A stretch of DNA of 18,296 nt from an uncultured Oscillospiraceae bacterium (GCA_900547385.1 URGQ01000028.1:1-18296), one strand, 5' to 3'. Positions 1 to 8,000 are shown, counted from the first letter of the stretch. Numbers and translations are program-made. Notes: generated by a model from the letters alone, not told the origin.

Positions 1-76
1 AGGCCCGGCGGCGGAGCCGCCGAAACGGGCGGAGCCCGTTTGCCCGCCGCTGGGCGGCGGGCGGCCTGCGGCCCGG
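1..76. repeat. Array of four GC-rich hairpins
   Basis: Four inverted repeats follow one another: GGCGGC/GCCGCC (7-12 with 16-21, loop GGA), AAACGGGC/GCCCGTTT (23-30 with 34-41, loop GGA), GCCCGCCGC/GCGGCGGGC (42-50 with 54-62, loop TGG) and GGCC/GGCC (63-66 with 70-73). No open reading frame here is convincing. It may be the tail of an intergenic repeat or a structure downstream of a gene left of the window; there is no T-run, so it is not a classic terminator. Confidence 0.6.
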
Positions 77-120
77 ATTTTGCGGTTTGCAGGGGGCGGC
101 GGGGGGCGGAAAGCACCCCA

Positions 121-140
121 TTGGGTGAAGGTTGGGTGAA
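121..140. repeat. Tandem 9-bp direct repeat upstream of the TetR promoter
   Basis: TTGGGTGAA occurs at 121-129 and again at 132-140, an 11-bp period, which is close to one helical turn. The second copy ends 17 bp before the -35 box at 158. The position would suit an activator site, but nothing else supports that. Confidence 0.4.
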
Positions 141-157
141 AAGTGCGGGGGGATAAA

Positions 158-187
158 TTGACAAATACACACTGTGTGTATTATAAT
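158..187 (+). promoter_or_regulatory. Consensus sigma-A promoter of the TetR/acyltransferase/ligase operon
   Basis: TTGACA (158-163) and TATAAT (182-187) are both perfect consensus hexamers, separated by 18 bp. Transcription should begin near 194, leaving a leader of about 78 nt before the ATG at 272. This excludes the in-frame ATG at 143, which lies upstream of the promoter. Confidence 0.9.
164..182. promoter_or_regulatory. Palindromic operator, probable TetR autorepression site
   Basis: AATACACACTGTGTGTATT is a perfect inverted repeat with 9-bp arms around a central T. It fills the spacer between -35 and -10 almost exactly, so a bound dimer would block RNA polymerase. A TetR-family gene follows directly, and such regulators usually bind palindromes of this kind at their own promoter. 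Binding by this protein is inferred. Confidence 0.8.
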
Positions 188-271
188 CGGCCTTACGATG
201 CTTCCGTGGGGGTGAACCGCGCCCGCGAAAAGCATGGAAAGTTAGATTTTTCCCTGAAAGGAGTGAGAGCG

Positions 272-877
272 ATGACAACGGCCAGCCAGCCTATGGATAA
301 ACGCATGCTGCGCACCCGGGAGGCTATCCGCTGCGCACTGCTCTCACTGCTGAACCAGAAGGACGCTTCCCAGATCAAGGTCTCGGAGCTGACCGAGAAG
401 GCGCAGATCAGCCGAAAGACCTTTTATCTGCACTATGCCAGTGTGGATGAGGCGCTGCAGGAGCTGGAAAACGAGATAGAGGGATGGGTGATGGCCCAGT
501 TGGCGCAAAGCGACATCTGGGATAACCGGCACGACCTTTATACCATCCTGAGCCGGGTGGACAAGGCCCTGCAGGAGCACGAGACCTACTCCTGCTACCT
601 GGAAAACCGGCGCTCCCGCTACTTCCTGATGTACCGGCTGAAAAATTCCATTGCCAAGATGGTGAAGGATGAGATAACGGAAAATGCCGGTGCCGAGGTG
701 GGAGAGGAGGATGTGGAGGCCGCGGCGGATTTCGCGGTTTCCGGCGTTCTTTCGATGTACTACGATTGGCTGACGGCCCAGCGGGTAACGCTGCGGCAGA
801 TGGCCGAGAAGGCGCAGAAGCTGCTGACCGGCGCGGTAAGCGGCCTTTTGGGGAAAAAGACAGAAGAAAAGGAGTAA
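272..877 (+). CDS. TetR/AcrR family transcriptional regulator
   Basis: A 201-residue cytoplasmic DNA-binding repressor of TetR type. The N-terminal helix-turn-helix spans about residues 35-57, with the family-typical pattern VSELTEKAQISRKTFYLHY. The rest is an all-helical ligand and dimerisation domain. The start at 272 is chosen because AAAGGAG lies at 258-264 and because an earlier in-frame ATG at 143 precedes the promoter. It is the first gene of an operon with an E2-like acyltransferase (6 bp downstream) and an acyl-CoA ligase. The perfect palindrome inside the promoter suggests autorepression of all three genes. The inducer is unknown; a fatty acid or acyl-CoA made or used by the two enzymes would be the natural guess. 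Family assignment is firm, ligand is inference. Confidence 0.88.
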   Translation: MTTASQPMDKRMLRTREAIRCALLSLLNQKDASQIKVSELTEKAQISRKTFYLHYASVDEALQELENEIEGWVMAQLAQSDIWDNRHDLYTILSRVDKALQEHETYSCYLENRRSRYFLMYRLKNSIAKMVKDEITENAGAEVGEEDVEAAADFAVSGVLSMYYDWLTAQRVTLRQMAEKAQKLLTGAVSGLLGKKTEEKE

Positions 878-883
878 CTACGA

Positions 884-1771
884 ATGGCAGAGCAGTATAA
901 ACGCCGCAGAGGAGACCGCCGGGACGGGCGCCTGCTGCGGGAGCTGGATTCCCTGCACTACATTACGGGCATTATCTACCCGAATCGCTGCGATAATGAG
1001 GCCTACATTGGGCTGCGGGTGGACCTGACCCCCATCAATGAGTACCTGAAAAAGAAGAACGAGGGGGAGGAAGTATTCCCCTATACCATGTTTCACATCA
1101 TCACCGCGGCGCTTATCAAGACCATTACGCTGCGGCCGAAGCTGAACCGCTTTATTGCCAACTGCAACTTTTACCAACGCAATGAGGTGACCGCTTCCTT
1201 TATCGTCAAGAAGAAATTCAGCGATAACGGCGGCGAATCGCTGGCCTTTATCCACGCAAAGGATGAGGAAACGGTGGACACCCTGCATGAGCAGCTTTTT
1301 AAGAAAATTTCGAACTGCCGCAGCGAGGAAACGGGGGACTCTACCGAGGGCGCTATGGATATCCTGAACAAGATGCCCCGTTGGCTTTCCAAAACGGCGA
1401 TCAAGATCATCTGCTGGCTGGACCGCCACGGCTGGGTGCCCAAAAGCATGGTGGAAAGCGACCCCTATTATTCCTCGGTGGTGCTTTCCAATCTCGGCTC
1501 CATTGGGCTGAAGTGCGGCTACCACCATCTGACCAACTGGGGCACCTGCTCGCTGTTCTGCATTGTGGGCGAAAAGAAGACGGCGCCCTACTTTACCGCC
1601 GACGGCAGCTACGAGATGCGGGAAACGCTGGATCTCGGCCTGACCATCGATGAACGGCTGGCCGACGGCTATTATTATTCCAAGAGCATCAAGCTGCTGA
1701 AATATCTGCTGGAGCACCCTGAACTGCTGGAGCGCCCCGCCAATGAGGAGGTAGACTATGACCATCACTGA
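884..1771 (+). CDS. Stand-alone 2-oxoacid dehydrogenase E2-like acyltransferase
   Basis: A 295-residue protein resembling the catalytic domain of dihydrolipoamide acyltransferases (chloramphenicol acetyltransferase fold, PF00198). Conserved-looking segments include YTMFHIITAALIKTI near residue 90, the SNLGSIGL stretch near residue 205 and the C-terminal LTIDERLADG. It has no lipoyl domain and no E1/E3-binding domain, and no E1 or E3 gene is nearby, so it is not a normal dehydrogenase subunit. In E2 enzymes the last motif is DHRxxDG with a catalytic His; here it is D256-E257-R258-L-A-D261-G262, so the His is replaced by Glu while the Asp is kept. RBS AAGGAG overlaps the stop of the TetR gene. 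The 3' end overlaps the ligase gene by 14 bp, which suggests coupled translation and a shared acyl-CoA pathway. Acceptor and activity are unknown. Confidence 0.75.
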   Translation: MAEQYKRRRGDRRDGRLLRELDSLHYITGIIYPNRCDNEAYIGLRVDLTPINEYLKKKNEGEEVFPYTMFHIITAALIKTITLRPKLNRFIANCNFYQRNEVTASFIVKKKFSDNGGESLAFIHAKDEETVDTLHEQLFKKISNCRSEETGDSTEGAMDILNKMPRWLSKTAIKIICWLDRHGWVPKSMVESDPYYSSVVLSNLGSIGLKCGYHHLTNWGTCSLFCIVGEKKTAPYFTADGSYEMRETLDLGLTIDERLADGYYYSKSIKLLKYLLEHPELLERPANEEVDYDHH

Positions 1772-3494
1772 GACCAGAACCCCGTGGATCGCCAATCTGG
1801 GTGATGTACCTGCAACGCTGGATTACTTCCAGGGCAGCATGTACGAGGCGGTGGAGAAGATCGCCGAGAAATACCCTGACTATATTGCCTATGACTTTAT
1901 GGGCCGCAGCACCACCTACAAAAAGTTTGTGGAGCAGATAAACCTGTGCGCCCGCGCCCTGAAGGCCATCGGCATCCGTGAGGGGGATAAGATCACCATC
2001 TGTATGCCCAACTGCCCGCAGACCGTTATTATGTTCTACGCGGTAAACCTGGTGGGCGGCATTGCCAATATGGTGCACCCCCTTTCCAGCGAGAAGGAAA
2101 TCGAATTCTACCTGAAGGAATCCGGGAGCATCTGCGCGCTGACGCTGGATCAGTTCTATCACAAGTTTGAGGCCATCCGGCAGAATGTGGAGAGCCTGAA
2201 TAATGTTATCATCGCCAGCATCAAGGATGAGCTTTCCAGGCCCATCAAGGTGGGCTATATGCTGACCGAGGGCCGCAAGATCCAGAAGATCCCGGCTGAC
2301 GCGCCCATTATCCGCTGGAAAGAGTTTTTCCAGATGGGCAACCGCTACCGCTGGAAGTACAAAGTGAAGAAGGAAGGCAAGGACGCGGCCGTTATTCTGT
2401 ATAGCGGCGGCACCACCGGTATCACCAAGGGAATCCTGCTTTCCAACCTCAACTTTAACGCGCTGGGGCAGCAGATCATTGCCACCAACCCGATGTTCCG
2501 CCCCGGCGATAAGATGCTGGCCGTGATGCCGATGTTCCACGGCTTTGGCCTGGGCGTTTCCATTCACTCCATGCTTTCGCAGGGCGGCCGCTGCGTGCTG
2601 GTGCCGCGCTTTACCCCTCAAAGCTATGCCAAGCTGCTGATCAAGCACAAGTGCAACTTTATTGCCGGCGTGCCTACCCTGTACGAGGCACTGCTGCGTC
2701 TGCCCACCATGGACGGCGCCGACCTAAGCTTCCTGAAGGGTGTGTTCTCCGGCGGCGACAGCCTTTCCATCGAGCTGAAAAAGCGGTTTGACAAGTTCCT
2801 GTTTGACCACCACGCGGTTATTCAGGTGCGGGAGGGCTACGGCACCACCGAGTGCGTGACCGCAAGCTGCTTGACACCCACCCATATGGCAAAGGAAGGC
2901 TCCATCGGCCTGCCGTTCCCCGATACCTATTATGACATTGTGAAGCCCGGTACCCAGGAGAGCCTGCCCTACGGCGAGGAGGGTGAGATCTGCATCAGCG
3001 GTCCGACCGTGATGATGGAATATGTGGGCCATCCCGAGGAGACTGCACAGACCCTGCAGACCCATCCCGATGGGCGGGTGTGGGTGCACACCGGTGACCT
3101 AGGTTATATGGATGACGATGGGTTTATCTACTTCAAGCAGCGCATCAAGCGCATGATCATCACCAGCGGGTACAATGTATATCCCAGCCAGCTGGAGAAC
3201 ATTCTGGACGCGCATGACCTGGTGCAGATGAGCTGTGTTATCGGTGTGCCGGATAGCCTGAAGATGCAGAAGGTAAAGGCCTTTGTAATGCTGAAGCCGG
3301 GCCTGAAGCCCTGCGACGAGTACCGGGATATTCTGATGGCGTATTGCCGTAAGAATATCGCGAAATACGCGATGCCGTATGAGATCGAATTCCGTGAGCA
3401 GTTGCCCAAGACGCTGGTAGGCAAGGTGGCCTACCGTGTGCTGGAGGAGGAAGAGATCAACCGGCTGAACGGCGAAAAGAAGAACGAGGCGTAA
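1758..3494 (+). CDS. AMP-forming acyl-CoA synthetase (fatty-acid-CoA ligase-like)
   Basis: A 578-residue class I adenylate-forming enzyme. It should activate a carboxylic acid to an acyl-AMP and then to an acyl-CoA. Visible core motifs are the phosphate loop YSGGTTGITKG (from residue 215), GYGTTE (360-365), HTGDLGY with Asp447, the hinge and C-terminal lead-in KQRIKRMIITSGYNVYP, and LPKTLVGKVAYR with the adenylation lysine at 556. Length is normal for long-chain or medium-chain acyl-CoA ligases. The ATG at 1758 follows GAGGAGG and lies inside the end of the upstream acyltransferase gene (14-bp overlap). It is the last gene of the TetR-controlled operon, closed by the terminator at 3506. Substrate chain length cannot be read from the sequence; the acyltransferase partner may use the product. 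Confidence 0.88.
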   Translation: MTITETRTPWIANLGDVPATLDYFQGSMYEAVEKIAEKYPDYIAYDFMGRSTTYKKFVEQINLCARALKAIGIREGDKITICMPNCPQTVIMFYAVNLVGGIANMVHPLSSEKEIEFYLKESGSICALTLDQFYHKFEAIRQNVESLNNVIIASIKDELSRPIKVGYMLTEGRKIQKIPADAPIIRWKEFFQMGNRYRWKYKVKKEGKDAAVILYSGGTTGITKGILLSNLNFNALGQQIIATNPMFRPGDKMLAVMPMFHGFGLGVSIHSMLSQGGRCVLVPRFTPQSYAKLLIKHKCNFIAGVPTLYEALLRLPTMDGADLSFLKGVFSGGDSLSIELKKRFDKFLFDHHAVIQVREGYGTTECVTASCLTPTHMAKEGSIGLPFPDTYYDIVKPGTQESLPYGEEGEICISGPTVMMEYVGHPEETAQTLQTHPDGRVWVHTGDLGYMDDDGFIYFKQRIKRMIITSGYNVYPSQLENILDAHDLVQMSCVIGVPDSLKMQKVKAFVMLKPGLKPCDEYRDILMAYCRKNIAKYAMPYEIEFREQLPKTLVGKVAYRVLEEEEINRLNGEKKNEA

Positions 3495-3505
3495 GTAAAA
3501 GGCGA

Positions 3506-3535
3506 GGCTCCCTGCCGAGAGGCGGGGAGCCTTTT
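3506..3535 (+). terminator. Rho-independent terminator of the acyl-CoA ligase operon
   Basis: An 11-bp stem (3506-3516 with 3521-3531, one G-T wobble) with a GAGA loop is followed by TTTT. It begins 11 bp after the ligase stop codon. Confidence 0.85.
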
Positions 3536-3560
3536 GATATAGAGATGTGAAATTTTCGGT

Positions 3561-3860
3561 CAAGCCTTTTATAAAAGGCTTGCGGTTTCCAAAGGCAGCG
3601 CATTTGGGCGCGCTCCGCAGAGCGCGAAATCCCCTATACCGGAGGGCGCTCCGAAAGGGGTTGAATTTGCAAAATGATCCGGCGGAATGTTTTGCAAAGA
3701 GGGGGAACCCCGCAAGAGAGGGTTCCCCCTTACTTGCCTCCCTCCGAGCAGGAGGGAAAGAAAAAAGCCCGGCCGAAGCCAGACTTTCTTTATAAACGGC
3801 AAAGCCCCGTGCCCACCCTCACTTTCGGTCGGCGATAGGGAGTAACGATGAAGCATTAAC
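3561..3860. repeat. Hairpin-rich intergenic block, probable dispersed repeat
   Basis: This gene-free stretch holds a series of inverted repeats: a perfect 22-bp palindrome at 3561-3582 centred on TTTTATAAAA; a CGCGCTC/GAGCGCG hairpin near 3610-3628; TTTGCAAAA/TTTTGCAAA (3666-3674 with 3690-3698); an 11-bp stem AGGGGGAACCC/GGGTTCCCCCT (3700-3710 with 3720-3730); and TCCCTCC/GGAGGGA (3739-3745 with 3751-3757). TAACGATGAA occurs at 3843-3852 and again at 3887-3896. Reading frames through it have no plausible gene content. The density of hairpins suggests a MITE-like or other dispersed intergenic element, but copies elsewhere cannot be seen from this window. Confidence 0.5.
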
Positions 3861-3889
3861 AATGCATGGATACACGATTGGGGCATAAC

Positions 3890-4013
3890 GATGAAAAAGG
3901 GAATCGAACCCTGTGCTGCCCTCGCACAACCAATGCTTGCGAACTCATTCTCAGTCGCGGAGATCACGCCCACACCCGAAAGCTACCACTGTGCCGTTCT
4001 GCTTATTCCATCA
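3890..4013 (-). other. tRNA-like fold or relic overlapping the end of the DIP1984 gene
   Basis: On the minus strand AGGG-TTCGATT-CCCT (around 3898-3912) looks like a tRNA T-arm. Before it lie a 5-bp/7-nt arm TGTGC-GAGGGCA-GCACA and a 6-bp/7-nt arm GCGACT-GAGAATG-AGTTCGC with one bulged base. GATGGAA (ending near 4013) can pair with TTTCATC as an acceptor stem. The total of about 120 nt is too long for a tRNA, neither 7-nt loop has U33, and no CCA follows. It may be a decayed tRNA, an unknown structured RNA, or a 3' end for the gene above, since the last arm is followed by TTTTT. Confidence 0.25.
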
Positions 4014-4458
4014 GGTCGGCGGTCCAGTTGGTGGCCTGCAGGGTGTTATCCAGAAGGCGCAGCTCGCGGGAGGCATCATCGGCCTGCCGCTGCAGGGCGG
4101 GGACATCGACGGCGGAAAGAATCTTGATCTCGGTGCGGGTGGCGCGGTGGGTATTTTGGCTGGCTTCCTCCACCAGGCGGCGGTAGGCTTCCGCCCGCAG
4201 GGAGAGCACATCGCGGCGGGCGATGAGCTCGGTGAGGGAGCGGCCTTCGACCTTGACGGCGCAGTTGGTGAGATTGATGCGGGCAATGAGCCATTCCAGG
4301 CGGGTGAAGGAGCTTTCCAGTTCTTCCAGCAAGGCGGCGGGGTCCTCCAGGGGCTTTTCGCCCTCCTGCACCAGGACATTATTATTAAGACGGTAGCGGA
4401 GCTGTTCGATGCGGCGGTTGAGATCGGCACGCTCCTGCAAGGCTTCGGCCAGTTTCAT
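4003..4458 (-). CDS. DIP1984 family protein
   Basis: A 151-residue protein matching the DIP1984 family (older annotation: septicolysin), whose function is not established. It is largely alpha-helical and charged, with the characteristic opening MKLAEALQERADLNRRIEQL, the segment RLNNNVLVQEGEKPLEDP, LIARINLTNC, a short beta stretch EIKILSAVDVPALQRQAD and the end ATNWTADL. There is no signal peptide or membrane segment, so it is probably cytoplasmic. The start at 4458 is chosen because GGAGG sits 8-9 bases before it; an ATG five codons upstream overlaps that ribosome-binding site. It is monocistronic, with its own promoter at 4498-4526, divergent from ileS. The stop codon falls inside the tRNA-like fold described separately. 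Confidence 0.85.
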   Translation of the reverse strand: MKLAEALQERADLNRRIEQLRYRLNNNVLVQEGEKPLEDPAALLEELESSFTRLEWLIARINLTNCAVKVEGRSLTELIARRDVLSLRAEAYRRLVEEASQNTHRATRTEIKILSAVDVPALQRQADDASRELRLLDNTLQATNWTADLME

Positions 4459-4497
4459 ATTTGGTTCCTCCATTTCGCACTAATATAGTCTAGTTTT

Positions 4498-4526
4498 ATT
4501 ATAGCATAGCGGAGGAGGGGTTGCAA
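4498..4526 (-). promoter_or_regulatory. Promoter of the DIP1984 gene (divergent, shared -35)
   Basis: On the minus strand TTGCAA (4526-4521), a 17-bp spacer and TATAAT (4503-4498) form a good sigma-A promoter about 40 bp before the gene start. The -35 hexamer is palindromic and also serves the plus-strand promoter. Confidence 0.75.
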
Positions 4527-4549
4527 TCCCGGAAAAACTGTGCTAAAAT
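4521..4549 (+). promoter_or_regulatory. Promoter of the ileS T-box transcript
   Basis: TTGCAA (4521-4526), a 17-bp spacer and TAAAAT (4544-4549) lie just before the T-box leader; transcription should start near 4556. The same six bases are the -35 box of the minus-strand promoter. Confidence 0.75.
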
Positions 4550-4555
4550 AGCCCC

Positions 4556-4813
4556 GTAAATACAAAAAAGCTGTGACGGAGACAGTACCCCCGATGACAA
4601 AGGCCATAGCGAGCCGCGGATGGTGAAAGCGCGGCGCCGAAGTCCGGTGCGGGAAGATCACTCCTGAGCTGAGGCCTGAACGCCGAATTGGTGAGTAGGG
4701 CTCTCCGGATATCCCCCGTTAGCGGGTTCCCGCATACCCTGTGCGGCGTAATAGGTGGTTGATAAGCGAAGTGCGTGGCGCTCCGTCCTGTTATGGGATG
4801 GGGCGGTTTTTTA
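4556..4813 (+). promoter_or_regulatory. Isoleucine T-box riboswitch with terminator, upstream of ileS
   Basis: A tRNA-sensing leader that lets ileS be expressed when tRNA-Ile is uncharged. Stem I features are visible: ACAGTACCCC on the 5' side of the specifier loop, AGCGAG...GGTGAAAG of the distal arm, and GGGAAGATCACTCC, where ATC (4657-4659) is an isoleucine specifier codon. The acceptor-end bulge is best placed at TGGT (4756-4759) inside AATAGGTGGTTGA, which would pair with ACCA of tRNA-Ile. AATAGG can pair with CCTGTT (4787-4792) to form the antiterminator. The competing terminator is CGCTCCGTCC/GGATGGGGCG (4779-4788 with 4796-4805, two G-T wobbles) followed by six T. The T-box core is degenerate compared with AGGGTGGNACCGCG. 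Specifier and downstream gene agree, so identity is confident; exact antiterminator pairing is inferred. Confidence 0.88.
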
Positions 4814-4816
4814 TTG

Positions 4817-4990
4817 GCAGACCGAAAAGGCGGGGCAAGGGAAAAACGGACGATGGGCAAGGCAGGCCGCAGGCAGGCTGGCGCCCGACGCAAGGCGGGC
4901 TTGCGCCTGTCAAGGGCAACGCAGCCCAACGCCGTTTTTGCCGCGCCGCCGGGAAGGTAAGCCGAAAGACCGCCCTGCCGCAGACCGAAA
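4817..4990. repeat. 11-bp direct repeats bounding a 152-bp structured insert in the ileS leader
   Basis: GCAGACCGAAA occurs at 4817-4827 and 4980-4990, and both copies are followed by a similar AGG...GGCAAG tail. The interval between terminator and ribosome-binding site contains CGCAAG/CTTGCG within GGCGC/GCGCC (around 4881-4907) and a long-range pair AAAAACGG/CCGTTTTT (4842-4849 with 4932-4939). The layout resembles a small inserted repeat element, or a duplication. It has no credible gene. Confidence 0.45.
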
Positions 4991-5026
4991 CAAAAGGAAT
5001 GGCAAGACGAAAGGAGTAAATACGAA

Positions 5027-8000
5027 ATGTACCAGAGCGTTTCTCCCAATGTGAATTTTGTGGAGCAGGAAAAGAAGATAGAGGCCTTCTGGGAAGAGGA
5101 GCATATCTTTGAAAAGAGCATTGATTCCCGCAAGAAGGGCACCCCGTATGTCTTTTATGACGGCCCCCCCACGGCCAACGGCAAGCCCCACATCGGGCAT
5201 GTGCTTACCCGCGTTATCAAGGATATGATCCCCCGCTACCGCACCATGAAGGGCTATATGGTGCCCCGCAAGGCCGGCTGGGATACCCACGGCCTGCCGG
5301 TAGAGCTGGAGGTAGAGAAGAAGCTGGGGCTGGACGGCAAGGATCAGATCGAGAAATACGGCCTGGAGCCCTTTATTGCGCATTGCAAGGAAAGCGTGTG
5401 GCAGTATAAGGGTATGTGGGAGGATTTTTCCCGCACCGTGGGCTTTTGGGCGGATATGGACAACCCCTATGTCACCTATGATAACAACTACATCGAAAGC
5501 GAATGGTGGGCACTGAAGAGTATTTACGATCGGGGGCTGCTATATAAGGGCTTTAAGATCGTGCCCTACTGCCCCCGCTGCGGGACCCCGCTTTCCAGCC
5601 ACGAGGTGGCGCAGGGCTATAAGGCGGTAAAGGAGCGCAGTGCCATTGTGCGTTTTAAGGTAAAGGGCGAGGATGCGTACTTCCTGGCGTGGACCACCAC
5701 CCCCTGGACCCTGCCCAGCAATGTGGCGCTGTGCGTCAATCCCAAGGACACCTACTGCAAGGTAAAGGCGGCCGATGGCTACACCTACTACCTGGCGCAG
5801 CCGCTGCTGGATGCCGTACTGGGACGGCTGAAGACCGAGGACGCCCCAGCCTACGAGGTGCTGGAAGAGATGCCCGGCACCGCACTGGAATATAAGGAAT
5901 ATGAGCCGCTTTTCACCTGCGCTGCCGAGTGCGCCGAGAAGCAGAAGAAAAAGGGCTTTTATGTGACCTGCGCCGACTATGTTACCATGGGCGACGGTAC
6001 CGGCATCGTTCACATCGCGCCGGCCTTTGGTGAGGACGACGCCCAGGTAGGCCGCCGCTATGACCTGCCCTTTGTGCAGTTTGTGGATGGCAAGGGCCAT
6101 ATGACCGAGGAAACGCCCTTTGCGGGGCTGTTTGTGAAGGACGCCGACCCCAAGGTACTGGTGGACCTGGAGAGCCGGGGTCTGCTGTACGATGCCCCCA
6201 AGTTTGAGCATGATTATCCCTTCTGCTGGCGCTGCGATACCCCCCTGCTGTACTATGCCCGCGAGAGCTGGTTCATCAAGATGACGGCAGTGAAGGATGA
6301 CCTCATCCGCAACAACAATACCATCAACTGGATCCCCGAAAGCATCGGCAAGGGCCGCTTCGGGGACTGGCTGGAGAATATTCAGGACTGGGGCCTGAGC
6401 CGCAACCGCTACTGGGGCACCCCCCTTAACATCTGGGAGTGCGAATGCGGCGAGCGCCATGCCGTTGGTTCCATTAAGGAACTGAAGGAGATGAGCGACG
6501 ACTGCCCCGAGAACATCGAGCTGCACCGTCCCTTCATTGACGCCGTGACCATCCGCTGCCCCAAGTGCGGCAAAAAGATGCACCGTGTGCCGGAGGTCAT
6601 CGACTGTTGGTTCGATTCCGGCTCCATGCCCTTCGCGCAGCATCATTATCCCTTTGAGAATAAGGAGCTGTTTGAGGCGCAGTTCCCTGCCGACTTCATC
6701 AGCGAGGCGGTGGACCAGACCCGCGGCTGGTTCTATTCGCTGCACGCCATTTCCACCCTGATGTTCAACCGGGCCTGCTTTAAGAATGTCATTGTGCTGG
6801 GACATGTGCAGGACGAGAACGGCCAGAAGATGAGTAAATCCAAGGGCAACGCGGTCGATCCCTTTGAGGCGCTGGAAACCTACGGCGCCGATGCGATCCG
6901 CTGGTATTTCTATATCAATTCCGCCCCGTGGCTGCCCAACCGGTTCCACGGCAAGGCGGTGGTGGAGGGTCAGCGGAAGTTCATAGGCACCCTGTGGAAT
7001 ACCTATGCCTTCTTTGTGCTGTATGCGAATATCGACAGCTTTGACGCGACAAAACATACGCTGAACCCCGACGACCTGACGGTAATGGATCGCTGGCTGC
7101 TGAGCCGCCTTTACAGCACCGTACAGGCGGTGGACGACCATCTGGCAAACTATCGCATCCCCGAGGCGGCAAAGGCCCTGCAGGGCTTTGTGGACGAGAT
7201 GAGCAACTGGTATGTGCGTCGCGGCCGTGAGCGCTACTGGGCCCCCGGGATGGAGGCCGATAAGGTAGCCGCCTACATGACGCTGTATACCGCACTGGTG
7301 ACCATCGCCAAGGCGGCAGCCCCCATGGTACCATTCCTGGCGGAAGCGATCTACCAGAACCTTGTTCGCAGCATTGATAAGACCGCGCCGGAGAGCATCC
7401 ATCTGTGCGACTTCCCCACCGTGGAGGAGAAGTGGATCGACAAGGAGCTGGAGAGCAAGATGGATGAGATCATCCGGATTGTGGAGCTGGGACGCGCCGC
7501 CCGCAACGGCGCCAACCGCAAGAACCGCCAGCCGCTGGCCGAGATGTATGTGAAGGCCGATAAAGACCTGGACGGCTTCTATATGGATATCATCCGGGAG
7601 GAGCTGAACATCAAAGAGGTCATCTTCACCAAAGAGGTGGAGGGCTTCGTCAGCTACAACTTTAAGCCGCAGCTGAAGACTGTTGGCCCCAAGTACGGCA
7701 AGCAGCTGGGTAAGATCCGCGAGGCGCTGGCGAACCTGGACGGCCGTGCTGCCAAGGCGATTCTGGACAGCGAAGGCAAGCTGAGCTTTGACTTTGGTGA
7801 GGGGCCGGTGGAGCTGACCGCCGATGATCTGCTGATCGAAACGACCCAGAGGGAGAGCTTCTATACCGTATCCGACCGGGATATCACCGTGGCGATCGAC
7901 ACCGTATTGACCCCGGCACTCATCGAGGAAGGCTTCATGCGGGAGATCATCAGTAAGGTGCAGACCATGCGTAAGGAAGCTGGCTTTGAGGTGACGGATC

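Noticed and set aside
143..271. An N-terminal extension of the TetR protein starting at 143
   Set aside because: The ATG lies upstream of the promoter and no RBS precedes it; the start at 272 has AAAGGAG.
3547..4488. Open frames in and around the intergenic repeat block
   Set aside because: Low-complexity, proline/arginine-rich translations in overlapping frames with no RBS; the DNA is better explained as hairpin repeats and the antisense of the DIP1984 gene.
4741..5054. Small open frames in the ileS leader as possible leader peptides
   Set aside because: They cross the T-box terminator, have no convincing RBS and read as repeat translation; regulation is explained by the T-box.
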